Positions 43,426 through 52,523 of a stretch of 64,000 nucleotides of DNA are shown here, one piece after another. The notes beneath the pieces are model-generated. The model was given only the letters and a program-made list of their open reading frames with translations. It was not told the DNA's origin and did no database searches. The number at the start of each line of letters is the position of its first letter. The stretch's first letter is position 1. Source of the stretch: an uncultured bacterium (GTDB taxonomy: Bacteria > Cyanobacteriota > Vampirovibrionia > Gastranaerophilales > Gastranaerophilaceae); assembly GCA_902763805.1 (NCBI GenBank), contig CACWTN010000001.1, positions 195,069 through 259,068 on the forward strand, given 5' to 3'. A program made the translations under genes and the position numbers.

Positions 43426-43441
43426 CAGAGAAGCATGAAGG

Positions 43442-43768
43442 TTATTGGTTTTCCAAAAAATCATTATTTGCCCCGCGGTTACAATTTCCGAATTGACACC
43501 CGAGACTTCCCTGCATGTGAATACCGCTTGGATTTTGTGTTTTTGAAAATGGATTGGTTAAACCTGTCGGTTGGACTGATTTTACGGCACTGCTGTCCAT
43601 ATTCTCTTCCGAGCCGTTTTCTTTTTCATTTTGGATTTTGAATAAAGGTAAGTTTGAAGGTGATGACATATCCGACAGCGAACATACGCTTTCTCCCGAT
43701 TCCACAGGACAGAGCGCCCATGCCGGGAATATAAAAATAAAAGATAAAAACAACAAGAGCTTTTTCAT
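43442..43768 (-). CDS. Small secreted cysteine-containing protein
   Basis: A 108-residue protein with a strong signal peptide (MKKLLLFLSFIFIFPAWA, cleavage before LCPV) and an ideal AGGAGG ribosome site. The mature part has two cysteine pairs near its ends (LCPVESGESVCSL and GCQFGNCNRG) and a Ser/Asn-rich middle with LPLFKIQNEKENG. It is probably periplasmic or surface-exposed with disulfides. Family not recognised. Plus-strand frames over the same bases lack these signals. Confidence 0.7.
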   Translation of the reverse strand: MKKLLLFLSFIFIFPAWALCPVESGESVCSLSDMSSPSNLPLFKIQNEKENGSEENMDSSAVKSVQPTGLTNPFSKTQNPSGIHMQGSLGCQFGNCNRGANNDFLENQ

Positions 43769-43842
43769 AATAATTACCTCCTGTCATTCATGCTAAATAT
43801 TTTTATTTTCTTTTCATTGGATAAACAGGCTAATTATTTATG

Positions 43843-44691
43843 TTAATCCGCAACTGAACAGCCGTCAGGTATAAAATGCAGATTTTTTATTACCTGATAT
43901 TCTTCGGAAAAATCGGTATTAATATCATCAAGAATAAAATAGGTAGAACCCGAACCTGACATTATTGATTTGGGAAGTTTTGATTTTATGTATTGAAGTT
44001 CTCTGTAATCATCAAAAACCGCATACTCCAAATCATTATATAAAAACTCTCTTATGTCCTGCCCGTTTTTAAGAGCATCAATCATTTTTTCCGTCATGAA
44101 ATATTTTGGTTTTTCAGACTTTGCAGCATATTTAGTATAAGCTTCTTTTGCCGATATACCGAGCTTTTTCGGTTTAATAAGAGTTACGGGCATTGATAAA
44201 TATGGCAATCTTTCAACCTTTTCGCCCCTCATGGTTGCATGCAGGCAGCCGCCTTCAAGACAAACGTTTAAATCAGAGCCAAGCTTTGCGCAAAGTTCAT
44301 GCATTTTTTCTTTTGGCAAAATATTATCAAATAAAAGATTTAAACCCAGAATTGTTCCGGCTCCATCCGTACTTCCTCCGGCAAGTCCTGCTGCTATCGG
44401 AATATTTTTTTCTATATTAATTTTTATACTGCAATTTTTTAAACATGTTTCATTTAAAAACAAATCTGCAGCTTTATACACAAGATTTTTTTCATTATAA
44501 GGAATCTCTGAACTGTTCCCTGAAAGCTCCACAGAAGTCTGCTCAGACTCCGTTAATGAAATAGTCAGATAATCATAAAGGCTGATTAACTGCATAATAC
44601 TGTTAATATTATGAAAACCGTCTTCTCTCCTGTTTACAACTTCCAGTGTAAGGTTTAATTTTGCAGGACATTTAATCTTAATACTTTTCAT
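43843..44691 (-). CDS. ispE: 4-diphosphocytidyl-2-C-methyl-D-erythritol kinase
   Basis: A 282-residue GHMP kinase of the MEP isoprenoid pathway. Motifs: CPAKLNLTLEVVNRREDGFHNI with the substrate Lys and Asp-Gly-(F/Y)-H, ATP loop IPIAAGLAGGSTDGAGTILG, and C-terminal SIMSGSGSTYFIL. Length fits the family. The ATG lies exactly 6 nt after the extended -10 TGGTAAAAT. Confidence 0.96.
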   Translation of the reverse strand: MKSIKIKCPAKLNLTLEVVNRREDGFHNINSIMQLISLYDYLTISLTESEQTSVELSGNSSEIPYNEKNLVYKAADLFLNETCLKNCSIKINIEKNIPIAAGLAGGSTDGAGTILGLNLLFDNILPKEKMHELCAKLGSDLNVCLEGGCLHATMRGEKVERLPYLSMPVTLIKPKKLGISAKEAYTKYAAKSEKPKYFMTEKMIDALKNGQDIREFLYNDLEYAVFDDYRELQYIKSKLPKSIMSGSGSTYFILDDINTDFSEEYQVIKNLHFIPDGCSVAD

Positions 44692-44697
44692 ACAAGT

Positions 44698-44706
44698 ATT
44701 TTACCA
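44698..44706 (-). promoter_or_regulatory. Extended -10 promoter of ispE, leaderless start
   Basis: TGGTAAAAT then ACTTGT then ATG; no ribosome site. Confidence 0.6.
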
Positions 44707-44730
44707 TAAGCACAGGTTCAAAAAGAAATC

Positions 44731-44764
44731 AAAAAGACCGGCGGTTTTTCCGTCGGTCTTTTTC
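44731..44764 (-). terminator. Terminator after the TPS exoprotein gene
   Basis: AAAAAGACCGACGG / CCGCCGGTCTTTTT hairpin with one G-T pair, 24 nt past the stop. Confidence 0.88.
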
Positions 44765-44787
44765 CATCTTTCATCTGTTTATATCTT

Positions 44788-46857
44788 TTAGTCGCCCATC
44801 ATCGGGTAAGCTCTTACTACTGTTACCGATCCGTCAACGTTCTTTCTGCAAGGAACTTCGTCTTCATCATCTAAGTCTGCTGCGTATGCTACCGGGGTGT
44901 TAACCAGTGGTTTTGTCGGATCATCCGGAATGATAACCATTGTTCTTACGTTATCATCAGTCGGAGGATTTGGGTTATCCGGAGTTGGTTTCGGTTGCGG
45001 TTGCGGTTCCGGATCAGGAGTTTTTCCAGGACCGATTAAATATGTTGTCTTTTCTGCCGGTTTAAGTGTCGGCTGGTTATAATTACCGTCTGCCAATTCG
45101 TATGTGATTTTTTCATCAGGTTTAATTGTTACAACTTTTTCATCTTTGATGTTTGTATAGTTTGTTGTAAAATCTCTGCCTTCAAATTCAAGTTTCAGGT
45201 AATCTGTTTCAGGACCTACGTTGATGTTTTTAGCGTGTACGTTCGGACCCTGAACATCAATTCTTTTTCTGTATGCCGTGATATTAATATCACCTGCGTT
45301 AGCACCTGTTAATACTACATCACCGTTTGATGCTATGTATACCTGTGAATTTTGCGGTGCTTCAATATTTGTAATTGTTCCGCCTGCTATATTTGTATAT
45401 GCGTGGCTCTTAATGTCTTTCGGAATGTATGTGTAATTTTCCATTAAACTGATTACCTGTTCAGCTGTTGTATAAGTGTTTCCGTTTGCATCTGTGTAGT
45501 CTTTAAGACCACCGATGTAGCCGTTTGATTTAAAGCTGTATTCATTTGCAGTTAAAACTGCTTTATCATCGGTTAATACGTTTAATTTGTCAGATGCATA
45601 ATCAATTTTGTCTGCCTGTACATTTATTGTAGTCATTACGTGACCGTTATTTGCGTGAGCGGTTAACTTTCCGCCTACTTTTAAATTACCGTCTAATAAT
45701 TTACCTTCTTCAAAATCGTAGTTACCGATATGAATATTGTTTTCTGAGTTAATTGTCGCATTTCCTGCAACCTTTGTATCACCGCTTACGTGGACAAAAT
45801 GTTTATAACCAAGCTGATTTTCGGATTTTGCGGTTGTTTTAAGATTCATATCTTTACCGACGGTTGTGTTTCTGACTTCCAGAAAGCCGCCGCCGTTCTC
45901 CATGTTTAAATTGCCGTCAACGCTGGCAGTTCTTGCGTACATCATCGGACCGTTGCCTTCAACGTTTACGTCGCCTTTTACATTCAGTTTATTACCGTTA
46001 TCAACATAGTTAAGTGAAACGCTGCCGTCGGATTTAACATTTAAGTTTCCGTTAATCTGACCGCCGCCGACTGTTTTAACAATACCTTTGTCGGATTTAA
46101 TATAAACATTTCCGTCAACCTGTACTGCTTCCAGTCTTAATGCCTGAGTTTCCGTATATTTTTTTGTGCAGGTACCCTGACATGCTGTTTGGGTTATAAA
46201 ATAATCCTGACCGTTTGTTGTTGTAAATTTAACATCACCTGTTCCATTTTTGCCGACTTTAAATGCTGATTTTACAACGTTCATTGTCGGAGCCAGGAAG
46301 TTAAGCTCTCCGCCTACCGTGAAGTCTGAGTTTTTAACTGTTACTACGTAATCCTGACCGTTAGGAACATTTGCTCTTGTTGCTGTCGGGTCATAAGTTA
46401 CTGCACCTGTTACAGTATTTAAAGCTGCGCCCTGTGCGGTAATCATTGTGTCACCTGCTGTTGTAAATTTAGCACCGTCGAACAAAACACCGTTCGGGTT
46501 TGATATAATTAATTTTCCGATATTTGAGTTTGCGTTAATCTGACCGTAGATATTTGACATACCCTGATTAACTGTATTCAAGATAACCAATCCGTTAGTT
46601 CCGTCTGCACCGTTAAAGTTTAATGTTTCGTTAGCATTTACGTTTAACGTATTCCAGTTAACGTGAGTGTTTGCGTTAAAATTTAATGTTGCAGAACCCG
46701 GAGCGACATCAACACCCGTTAAACCTGCTGTTGCGTTATTAATAACCGCACCGCCGTTGCCAACACCCAGACCGGTGTCAATTGCAGCAGAAACCTGCAT
46801 CATTGCAAACATTGCTGTTAAAACTAATGCTGAAGCTTTTTTCTTGATGTTTTTCAT
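44788..46857 (-). CDS. Two-partner-secretion (TPS) domain exoprotein, filamentous-haemagglutinin-like
   Basis: The 689-residue protein has a signal peptide (KKKASALVLTAMFAMMQVSA), then a TPS domain (about 26-170) with the hallmark GKLIISNPNGVLFDGAKFTT and a preceding VNWNTLNVNANETLNFN. A beta-helix of degenerate repeats (GNLNVKSDGSVSLNYVDNG, KGDVNVEGNG, VDGNLNMENGG) fills 190-600. The tail has a proline-rich linker (PDPEPQPQPKPTPDNPNPPT). It should be exported through a TpsB/BamA-family pore, not present here, and act as adhesin or surface fibre. AGAGGAA precedes the ATG. Confidence 0.85.
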   Translation of the reverse strand: MKNIKKKASALVLTAMFAMMQVSAAIDTGLGVGNGGAVINNATAGLTGVDVAPGSATLNFNANTHVNWNTLNVNANETLNFNGADGTNGLVILNTVNQGMSNIYGQINANSNIGKLIISNPNGVLFDGAKFTTAGDTMITAQGAALNTVTGAVTYDPTATRANVPNGQDYVVTVKNSDFTVGGELNFLAPTMNVVKSAFKVGKNGTGDVKFTTTNGQDYFITQTACQGTCTKKYTETQALRLEAVQVDGNVYIKSDKGIVKTVGGGQINGNLNVKSDGSVSLNYVDNGNKLNVKGDVNVEGNGPMMYARTASVDGNLNMENGGGFLEVRNTTVGKDMNLKTTAKSENQLGYKHFVHVSGDTKVAGNATINSENNIHIGNYDFEEGKLLDGNLKVGGKLTAHANNGHVMTTINVQADKIDYASDKLNVLTDDKAVLTANEYSFKSNGYIGGLKDYTDANGNTYTTAEQVISLMENYTYIPKDIKSHAYTNIAGGTITNIEAPQNSQVYIASNGDVVLTGANAGDINITAYRKRIDVQGPNVHAKNINVGPETDYLKLEFEGRDFTTNYTNIKDEKVVTIKPDEKITYELADGNYNQPTLKPAEKTTYLIGPGKTPDPEPQPQPKPTPDNPNPPTDDNVRTMVIIPDDPTKPLVNTPVAYAADLDDEDEVPCRKNVDGSVTVVRAYPMMGD

Positions 46858-47042
46858 ATTAATATTCCTCTTTTAATTTTCCTATACCATGTAAAAGTAT
46901 TTCTATTTTCTAAAATTGCCTTTTTTGTAACGAAATGTTACGATAGTAATATATATTTGTTATATTCCTGAGGTAAAATATTTAAACCTATTAGCAAAAA
47001 TAATTTTTTTCATTTATTATACTTATTGAAGGAAGAAAAGAT

Positions 47043-48488
47043 TTGACAAAAAAGGCAGAAATTAATAATAAAAATAATATCGACACAACAGTAAAAGCCC
47101 CGATTGTAGAGGCTTTAAAAACAGCGTACGAAAACCCGACATACCAATTTCATATTCCGGGGCATACAAAAGGAAAAGCTGTTTTTAAAGAATTCAGAAA
47201 ACTAATCGGCGACAAAGCTTTGAGCCTTGATACAACAGATGAATTTGATAATCTCGGAACGCTTCATCCTGCAACAGGTCCTATAAAAGAAGCGCAGGAG
47301 CTTGCTGCCGAAGCATTCGGCGCAAAAAAAACATTCTTCCTTCTGAACGGTTCAACCGCAGGTAATTTGGCTATTGCAATGGCATTAACCAAAAAAGGAC
47401 AGAAAATTATTGTCAACAGAAATTGCCACCGCTCGGTTTTAACAGGTCTTATGATTTCAGGTGCAGAACCTGTTTGGGTTTGCCCGACAAGAATTGATGA
47501 CTGGTCTATCTGGGGAAATATTGAAGCATGGCAGATAGAAGAACTTCTTGAAAAAGATAAAGACATCTCTATGGTCTGGGTTACGAACCCGACCTATGAA
47601 GGCGTTGTATCAGATATTAAATCTATAAGCGCCGTTTGTAAAAAATATAACGTACCGCTTATCGTTGACGAAGCTCATGGCTGTTTGTGGAACTTTAACA
47701 AACATCTTCCCGAAACAGCGCTTAAACTTGGTGCTGATGCAGTTGTTCATTCGCTTCACAAAACAGGCGGAAGCATGAGCCAAACATCCATGCTTCATAT
47801 ATCAAAAGACTCCTGTCTTGATGAAAAAAGTGTTGAAAAAGCTTTAAAACTTTTGCATACAACAAGCCCGTCACTGCTCCTGCTTGCAAGCCTTGACGCT
47901 GCAAGAGCAAATCTTCAGACCGCAAATGGACTGAGACAAATTGACAGAGCAGTTTCAAATGCAAAATATTTAAGAAAACGTCTTGATGAAATCCCGAATC
48001 TTCATCAGCTTAAATCAGATTTTGGATACAAAACAGACGTTACAAAAGTGTTCATAAAAATTGACGGACTATCAGGCAAAAGACTGGAATCTATTTTGGA
48101 AATTGATTTCGGAATAGAAGTTGAATCCGCTTCAGATATCGGTGTTCTTATACTCTGCAACCTCGGCAACAAACGTTCCGATTTCAAATATCTTGCAGAT
48201 GCACTGGAAAAAATTGCATCGGAAAATCATAAAGATATCTATTATCTTGAAAAACGAAAACATATGCCGATGCTGGAGCCGAAAATCATAATGAGCCTGA
48301 GAGAAGCATATTATGCTGAAAAAGAAACCATTAAAAAAGAAGATGCAATCGGAAGAATCTCTGCAGAAGTTGTTGCAGAATGCCCTCCGGGGATATCTAT
48401 TCTTCTTCCGGGCGAGCTTATAACAGAAGAACATTTACCATACCTTAATGATTACCAGACACTTGATGTTGTCAAAAAAGGTCAGTAA
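47043..48488 (+). CDS. PLP-dependent Orn/Lys/Arg decarboxylase family protein
   Basis: A 481-residue fold-III-of-type-I PLP enzyme of the short form lacking the N-terminal wing. Visible: HIPGHTKGK, FDNLGTLHPATGPIKEAQEL, NGSTAGNLA, VDEAHGCLWNF (Asp binding the pyridine N), and AVVHSLHKTGGSMSQTS with the Schiff-base lysine; C-terminal PPGISILLPGE. It would make agmatine, cadaverine or putrescine, linking to mtnP at 571. The start is TTG with AAGGAAG 10 nt upstream; no ATG exists near the N-terminus. Substrate not determinable. Confidence 0.9.
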   Translation: MTKKAEINNKNNIDTTVKAPIVEALKTAYENPTYQFHIPGHTKGKAVFKEFRKLIGDKALSLDTTDEFDNLGTLHPATGPIKEAQELAAEAFGAKKTFFLLNGSTAGNLAIAMALTKKGQKIIVNRNCHRSVLTGLMISGAEPVWVCPTRIDDWSIWGNIEAWQIEELLEKDKDISMVWVTNPTYEGVVSDIKSISAVCKKYNVPLIVDEAHGCLWNFNKHLPETALKLGADAVVHSLHKTGGSMSQTSMLHISKDSCLDEKSVEKALKLLHTTSPSLLLLASLDAARANLQTANGLRQIDRAVSNAKYLRKRLDEIPNLHQLKSDFGYKTDVTKVFIKIDGLSGKRLESILEIDFGIEVESASDIGVLILCNLGNKRSDFKYLADALEKIASENHKDIYYLEKRKHMPMLEPKIIMSLREAYYAEKETIKKEDAIGRISAEVVAECPPGISILLPGELITEEHLPYLNDYQTLDVVKKGQ

Positions 48489-48515
48489 TTTGTTACACCA
48501 TTCAAAATTTCAGCA

Positions 48516-48524
48516 TGGTAAAAT
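48516..48524 (+). promoter_or_regulatory. Extended -10 promoter of tsaE, leaderless start
   Basis: TGGTAAAAT, then AGCTGT (6 nt), then the ATG at 48531. Confidence 0.6.
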
Positions 48525-48530
48525 AGCTGT

Positions 48531-49001
48531 ATGGAAAACTTTGTTCAAAAATGTTTAACACTGGAAGATACAAAAAAACTTGCTTACAAATTTGCCGATT
48601 TGGTAAAAGAGCAGGGTTGTTTTGTTAATCTTTTCGGAGAAATAGGCGCAGGAAAAACAGCTTTTGTTAAGCTTGTTGCAGAAGCTCTGGGAATAAAAGA
48701 AAAAGTAACAAGTCCGAGCTTCGTTATTCTGAACGAATACCACAGTGCATCTATTCCTGTTTATCACTTTGACCTGTACAGACTTGAACATACGGGTATA
48801 AGTACAATTACCGAAGAACTCAGAGAGTACTCCGAAGGAAAAAAGATAACCTTCGTTGAATGGGCAGAATTTTCGCAGGGCGAACTTCCTTTTGAACGAA
48901 TAGAAATAAATGTAACTTACGATGACGATGATTCGAGAATATACGAATTCAAATCCGTCGGAGAAAAAAACAAATATATTATAGAAGGACTGAAAGCATG
49001 A
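48531..49001 (+). CDS. tsaE: tRNA threonylcarbamoyladenosine biosynthesis ATPase TsaE
   Basis: A 156-residue P-loop protein of the TsaBDE complex making t6A in tRNA. Walker A is FGEIGAGKTAFVK, then VTSPSFVILNEYHS, VYHFDLYRLE and ITFVEWAEF, all in family order. The last 4 bases overlap the tsaB start (ATGA). Confidence 0.95.
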   Translation: MENFVQKCLTLEDTKKLAYKFADLVKEQGCFVNLFGEIGAGKTAFVKLVAEALGIKEKVTSPSFVILNEYHSASIPVYHFDLYRLEHTGISTITEELREYSEGKKITFVEWAEFSQGELPFERIEINVTYDDDDSRIYEFKSVGEKNKYIIEGLKA

Positions 49002-49612
49002 AAACTTTAGCGTTTGACACCTGTCTTGATAAAACATATATTACGCTAAATGACGGCGATAAAATTGTTAAAAGCGAAATAATTTTCTCAGACGGAGAAA
49101 ATTACCACTCGGCTTACCTCATATCTACAATAGCAAAAGTCCTGAAAGAAGCAGGACTGGAGCCAAAAGACCTTGATATGATAGTTACGGATATAGGCCC
49201 CGGAAGTTTTACGGGGATAAGAGCATGCGTAACAGTCGCAAGAGTGCTGGCTCAACAGCTCAATATAAAAGCCGTAGGGGTTTCATCTCTTGAAATTCTG
49301 TCTAAAATATTAGGTGATAACGATTTGGTTGCGCTTGATGCAAGAAAAAACAAAGCCTATATCTATGACGGCGAAGTAAAAGGTGCAATAGAGCTTGAAG
49401 AAGTTGATAAACTTGTAAAAGGACGCCGTGTTATTACGGATAACAGCCTTAAATCAAGATTGAGTCAAAATGCAGACCTTGCCATTTCATATCAGGATGG
49501 AAATTATCCGCTCGGTGATATATTATCAAAACTTGCAATGACAAAATCAGAAACAGAATGGGCAAAACTTAAACCACTCTACATCCAACCCCCGCCGGTA
49601 TTTGGAAAGTAA
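48998..49612 (+). CDS. tsaB: tRNA threonylcarbamoyladenosine biosynthesis protein TsaB
   Basis: A 204-residue ASKHA-fold protein, partner of TsaD and TsaE. N-terminal MKTLAFDTCLDKTYITL, then ENYHSAYLI and DIGPGSFTGIRACVTVA, the family signature. It ends in LKPLYIQPPPVF (family: PxYlRpp). tsaD is not in the window. Translationally coupled to tsaE. Confidence 0.95.
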   Translation: MKTLAFDTCLDKTYITLNDGDKIVKSEIIFSDGENYHSAYLISTIAKVLKEAGLEPKDLDMIVTDIGPGSFTGIRACVTVARVLAQQLNIKAVGVSSLEILSKILGDNDLVALDARKNKAYIYDGEVKGAIELEEVDKLVKGRRVITDNSLKSRLSQNADLAISYQDGNYPLGDILSKLAMTKSETEWAKLKPLYIQPPPVFGK

Positions 49613-49641
49613 AAAGAAGCATCAGAAAAATCTTCTTTTTT
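49611..49641 (+). terminator. Terminator of tsaE-tsaB
   Basis: AAAAAGAAG / CTTCTTTTT stem with an 11-nt loop, starting at the tsaB stop codon. Confidence 0.75.
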
Positions 49642-49791
49642 GTAAAAAAGAAGCAAAAAACTTTCACTTGAGAAACGGCTTCCTGAACAACTTTGAATAT
49701 TTTAAACGGAACTTGTTTGTCCGCCTTGTGAATAAATTTTTAGCCTGTTAATACAAATACTGAAATAATCTTACCCTTTTTATCCCCGCCG

Positions 49792-49843
49792 ACCGAAAAT
49801 CGGTTCTTTTTGTTTCTTTTTCTTTCCTGAGAAAAAGAAGAAT
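49792..49843. other. Two hairpins before the SEC-C gene end
   Basis: ACCGA-AAA-TCGGT plus TTCTTTTTG (49792-49811), then TTCTTTTTC ... GAAAAAGAA (49816-49840). They look like terminators for either strand. The rest of 49642-49858 holds no gene I can see. Confidence 0.5.
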
Positions 49844-49858
49844 TTTACAACCTTTTTT

Positions 49859-51106
49859 CTACCCGCGGCCGCAGCAATTTTTGTATTTTTTCCCGCTTCC
49901 GCACGGGCATGGTTCATTTCTGCCGACTTTTCCTGCAGGCGCAGTGGTTTCCTGTTTTGGTGTTGAGATTATATCAAATACTTCAGAAAAAGCATTTGAG
50001 CAATATAAAACCGTGGCTGATGAATACAATGTACTGTTAAGGTATTCGGATTTATATTTCTGCATAAGCTCATCAAACGTATAGTTTGTTTCCAAAAGTT
50101 CATTAACCACTTCCATAAAATTCGGGTATTTATTATAAACTTTTTCTATAATCGTATTCGGAATTGATTCATTTATCATAAAGTATTCAATGCACTGTTT
50201 GGCGTTTTCAACAGAATCTTTATTTTCAAATATATGACAGAAGGTTTCATAGAACGGCACCGCATATAAACCTTTGTCTTTATCAAAAATTACAGCAACG
50301 TCATAAGTTTCATTATGAGAAGCAAATCCGCCCATTGAGTTTTCCAGGAAATTTGCATAGTTATTTTCCAGCTCTTTAACGTGGAAAAACTTATAAGTTT
50401 CGATATTAGAGCCTTTGTCTGATAAATCAATCTCTTCCCCTTCATTGAATGCGCCAATGATGTCATCAGCGTGTTTATTTGTTGTAAGAATTGTATCTGT
50501 TTCAAAAGCTTTAAAGAATTTATCATGCATTTCTGTTATCGCATTTTTTATTTCCTGTTCTTTTTCGGGATTATCATAATACAGTGTTCTCGGATTCTGA
50601 ATAAGCTTCATTACCGCATAACGGTATGCCTCAGCTTTTTGTGAATGTGAAAGAACGCTTGAAATTTCAACGATAAATAATTCATCTCTGAACTTAAAAA
50701 TTCTTCCTACAATATACTGTCCCGCATAAACTCCTCTGAAGTTTGTCATTTTAGTCAGAGAAGAAACTGTATATGTTTTTTCATTAACCAGATTAAAAAG
50801 CTCAAATCCGCTTTTAAGTATTTTTTTGATTTCGAAAACCGAAGCCTGCGCATCAAGCAAACTTTCAGCAACTTCTTTGTTTTTTGCTTCTTCTTCGTAC
50901 ATTTCAAGAATAAATTTATCGTTTAATTTGCGCTCAAAAATGTAGGGAAGAAAGATTTTTTCCATTTGGCTTAACGAAATATTTCTGGACCCTATGGTTG
51001 CAAGATATTCCTCAAAATCAGCCTTAACAGCTTCATTGTTTTGCATAAAATTAAAAATATCTTTCAATGTATCATTTATTTCGGTAATTTTTTCTAAAAC
51101 AGGCAT
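49859..51106 (-). CDS. SEC-C zinc-motif protein, otherwise unknown
   Basis: A 415-residue acidic soluble protein ending in the SEC-C zinc motif [19 protein letters not shown], the same type that closes SecA and binds SecB or ribosomes. The N-terminal 380 residues show no family I know; they are helical with repeated Tyr/Phe and a possible structured core [24 protein letters not shown]-only proteins are common in this group and are usually uncharacterised. GAGGGGATT is the ribosome site. Confidence 0.8.
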   Translation of the reverse strand: MPVLEKITEINDTLKDIFNFMQNNEAVKADFEEYLATIGSRNISLSQMEKIFLPYIFERKLNDKFILEMYEEEAKNKEVAESLLDAQASVFEIKKILKSGFELFNLVNEKTYTVSSLTKMTNFRGVYAGQYIVGRIFKFRDELFIVEISSVLSHSQKAEAYRYAVMKLIQNPRTLYYDNPEKEQEIKNAITEMHDKFFKAFETDTILTTNKHADDIIGAFNEGEEIDLSDKGSNIETYKFFHVKELENNYANFLENSMGGFASHNETYDVAVIFDKDKGLYAVPFYETFCHIFENKDSVENAKQCIEYFMINESIPNTIIEKVYNKYPNFMEVVNELLETNYTFDELMQKYKSEYLNSTLYSSATVLYCSNAFSEVFDIISTPKQETTAPAGKVGRNEPCPCGSGKKYKNCCGRG

Positions 51107-51192
51107 AATCCCCTCCCTCTTTATACATAGAATACCCTAATCAGAAATATTTGGCAATAATACAACAGAGGAAATATAAGAGCATACAAAAA

Positions 51193-51218
51193 AAGAGCAG
51201 ATTACTCTGCTCTTTTTT
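51193..51218 (-). terminator. Terminator of rpmH
   Basis: AAAGAGCAGAG-TAAT-CTGCTCTTT type stem with T run on the minus strand, 21 nt past the rpmH stop. Confidence 0.85.
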
Positions 51219-51238
51219 TAATCTTTTTTAGCTATTTA

Positions 51239-51391
51239 TTAAGCACGTTTGCTGCCTGATACAGAGATTTCGTGACGGCCTTTAGCACGGCGTCTGTTTA
51301 AAACTTCCTGTCCGCCCGGAGTTGCCATTCTTGCTCTGAAACCGCTTACGTGTTGTCTTTTAAGCTTTGTTCCTTCTAGTGTACGTTTCAT
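51239..51391 (-). CDS. rpmH: 50S ribosomal protein L34
   Basis: A 50-residue basic protein found by reading the reverse strand: [20 protein letters not shown] then [20 protein letters not shown]. This is the L34 pattern ([14 protein letters not shown], VLxRRRAKGR); the T-L-x-G-T start and the VSGFR stretch resemble cyanobacterial L34. AAAGGAA lies upstream. rnpA, dnaA and yidC are not next to it, unlike the usual cluster. Strong promoter and terminator make it monocistronic. Confidence 0.95.
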   Translation of the reverse strand: MKRTLEGTKLKRQHVSGFRARMATPGGQEVLNRRRAKGRHEISVSGSKRA

Positions 51392-51432
51392 AATTCTATT
51401 CCTTTTCAGCTAATTTTACTTATAATAGTCTT

Positions 51433-51461
51433 ATACTATATAAAACATGGTTTTTAGTCAA
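51433..51461 (-). promoter_or_regulatory. Sigma-70 promoter of rpmH
   Basis: TTGACT (51456-51461), 17-nt spacer, TAGTAT (51433-51438) on the minus strand, 42 nt before the ATG. The remaining spacer 51462-51664 is very AT-rich with no gene seen. Confidence 0.7.
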
Positions 51462-51664
51462 ATACATGTTCTTTTGACATTAAGTAATGTTAATATATTT
51501 GTATTTTTTATTTACCTGCGTTAATTTTGTCCGCTTTTCTGCATAATTTTACAATAAATTAATACTTTGAAAACTTTGTGTATTTATATTGTCAAGTTTC
51601 ATTATAAATCCTTTCTTATATTAATATATAAACATGTAAAAAAAATTTTTTGTCATTGATTTTA

Positions 51665-51673
51665 TGTTAAAAT
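51665..51673 (+). promoter_or_regulatory. Extended -10 promoter of proC
   Basis: TGTTAAAAT, 25 nt before the ATG; AAAGGAAA is the ribosome site. Confidence 0.5.
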
Positions 51674-51698
51674 TTAACTGAATAAAGGAAATTTTAAT

Positions 51699-52505
51699 AT
51701 GAATAAAATCGGATTTATCGGCTCGGGAAAAATGGCGGGCGCAATTATAAAAGGACTTATAAAAACAGGGTTCAGCAAGGCGGAAAATCTTGCTGCAACA
51801 CAGGCTGAACCGACAGGAATAGAAGAAAAATCAAAAAGCCTCGGTATAAAAATAATTTTGGATAACAAAGAGCTTGTCAAAAACTCTGATGTTGTTTTTA
51901 TTGCGGTAAAACCAAATCAGGTTTTAGGTGTTCTTGAAGAAATAAAACCTTTTGTTAACTCAGATAAACTAATTGTTTCAATTGCAGCAGGGGTAAATCT
52001 GAATAAATTAGAAGCGAATTTACCCGAAGGAAGCAAGGTTATAAGGGTTATGCCAAACACCCCGGCACTTGTCGGTGAAGGTATGAGCGGTATGGTCAAA
52101 GGTACAAATGCCGACAAAAATGATATTGATTTTGTGAAAAACCTGCTGTCTACAATAGGCAAATGCATTGTTGTTGATAATGAATCCCAAATTGATATCG
52201 TAACTGCAATTTCAGGTTCAGGCCCTGCATTTTTCTACAAGGTTATTAACGAAATTGCACGTGCAGGCGAAAAACTCGGAATGGATTATGATAAAGCTCT
52301 GCTTTTAAGCATCCAGACCGCTATCGGTTCTGCTAAAATGGCGCTTAACAGAGATATCTCAATGGAACAGCTTATTTCAAATGTAGCAACAAAAGGCGGC
52401 TGCACGGCAGTCGGTGTTGATTGCATGAATGAAAATAATACGGAAAAATTATTTTATGATGTAATCAAAAATACTACCGAAAAAGCCCATGCACTTGGTA
52501 AGTGA
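51699..52505 (+). CDS. proC: Pyrroline-5-carboxylate reductase
   Basis: A 268-residue NADPH enzyme for the last step of proline synthesis. N-terminal dinucleotide fold IGFIGSGKMAGAIIKGL, then FIAVKPNQV, VIRVMPNTPALVGEGMSGM, and the C-terminal signature SGSGPAFFYKVINEIARAGE with KGGCTAVGV. Full length. Confidence 0.96.
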   Translation: MNKIGFIGSGKMAGAIIKGLIKTGFSKAENLAATQAEPTGIEEKSKSLGIKIILDNKELVKNSDVVFIAVKPNQVLGVLEEIKPFVNSDKLIVSIAAGVNLNKLEANLPEGSKVIRVMPNTPALVGEGMSGMVKGTNADKNDIDFVKNLLSTIGKCIVVDNESQIDIVTAISGSGPAFFYKVINEIARAGEKLGMDYDKALLLSIQTAIGSAKMALNRDISMEQLISNVATKGGCTAVGVDCMNENNTEKLFYDVIKNTTEKAHALGK

Positions 52506-52523
52506 TAAAATTGTTTCAAGTTT

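Noticed and set aside
43435-43641. 68-codon plus-strand frame opposite the secreted cysteine protein, with a TTGACA box upstream
   Set aside because: The minus-strand frame has a signal peptide and AGGAGG site; the plus frame has neither, and no well-spaced -10.
51239-51391. Replication origin near rpmH, or dnaN as an origin marker
   Set aside because: No dnaA, rnpA or yidC neighbour and no DnaA-box cluster seen around either rpmH or dnaN.
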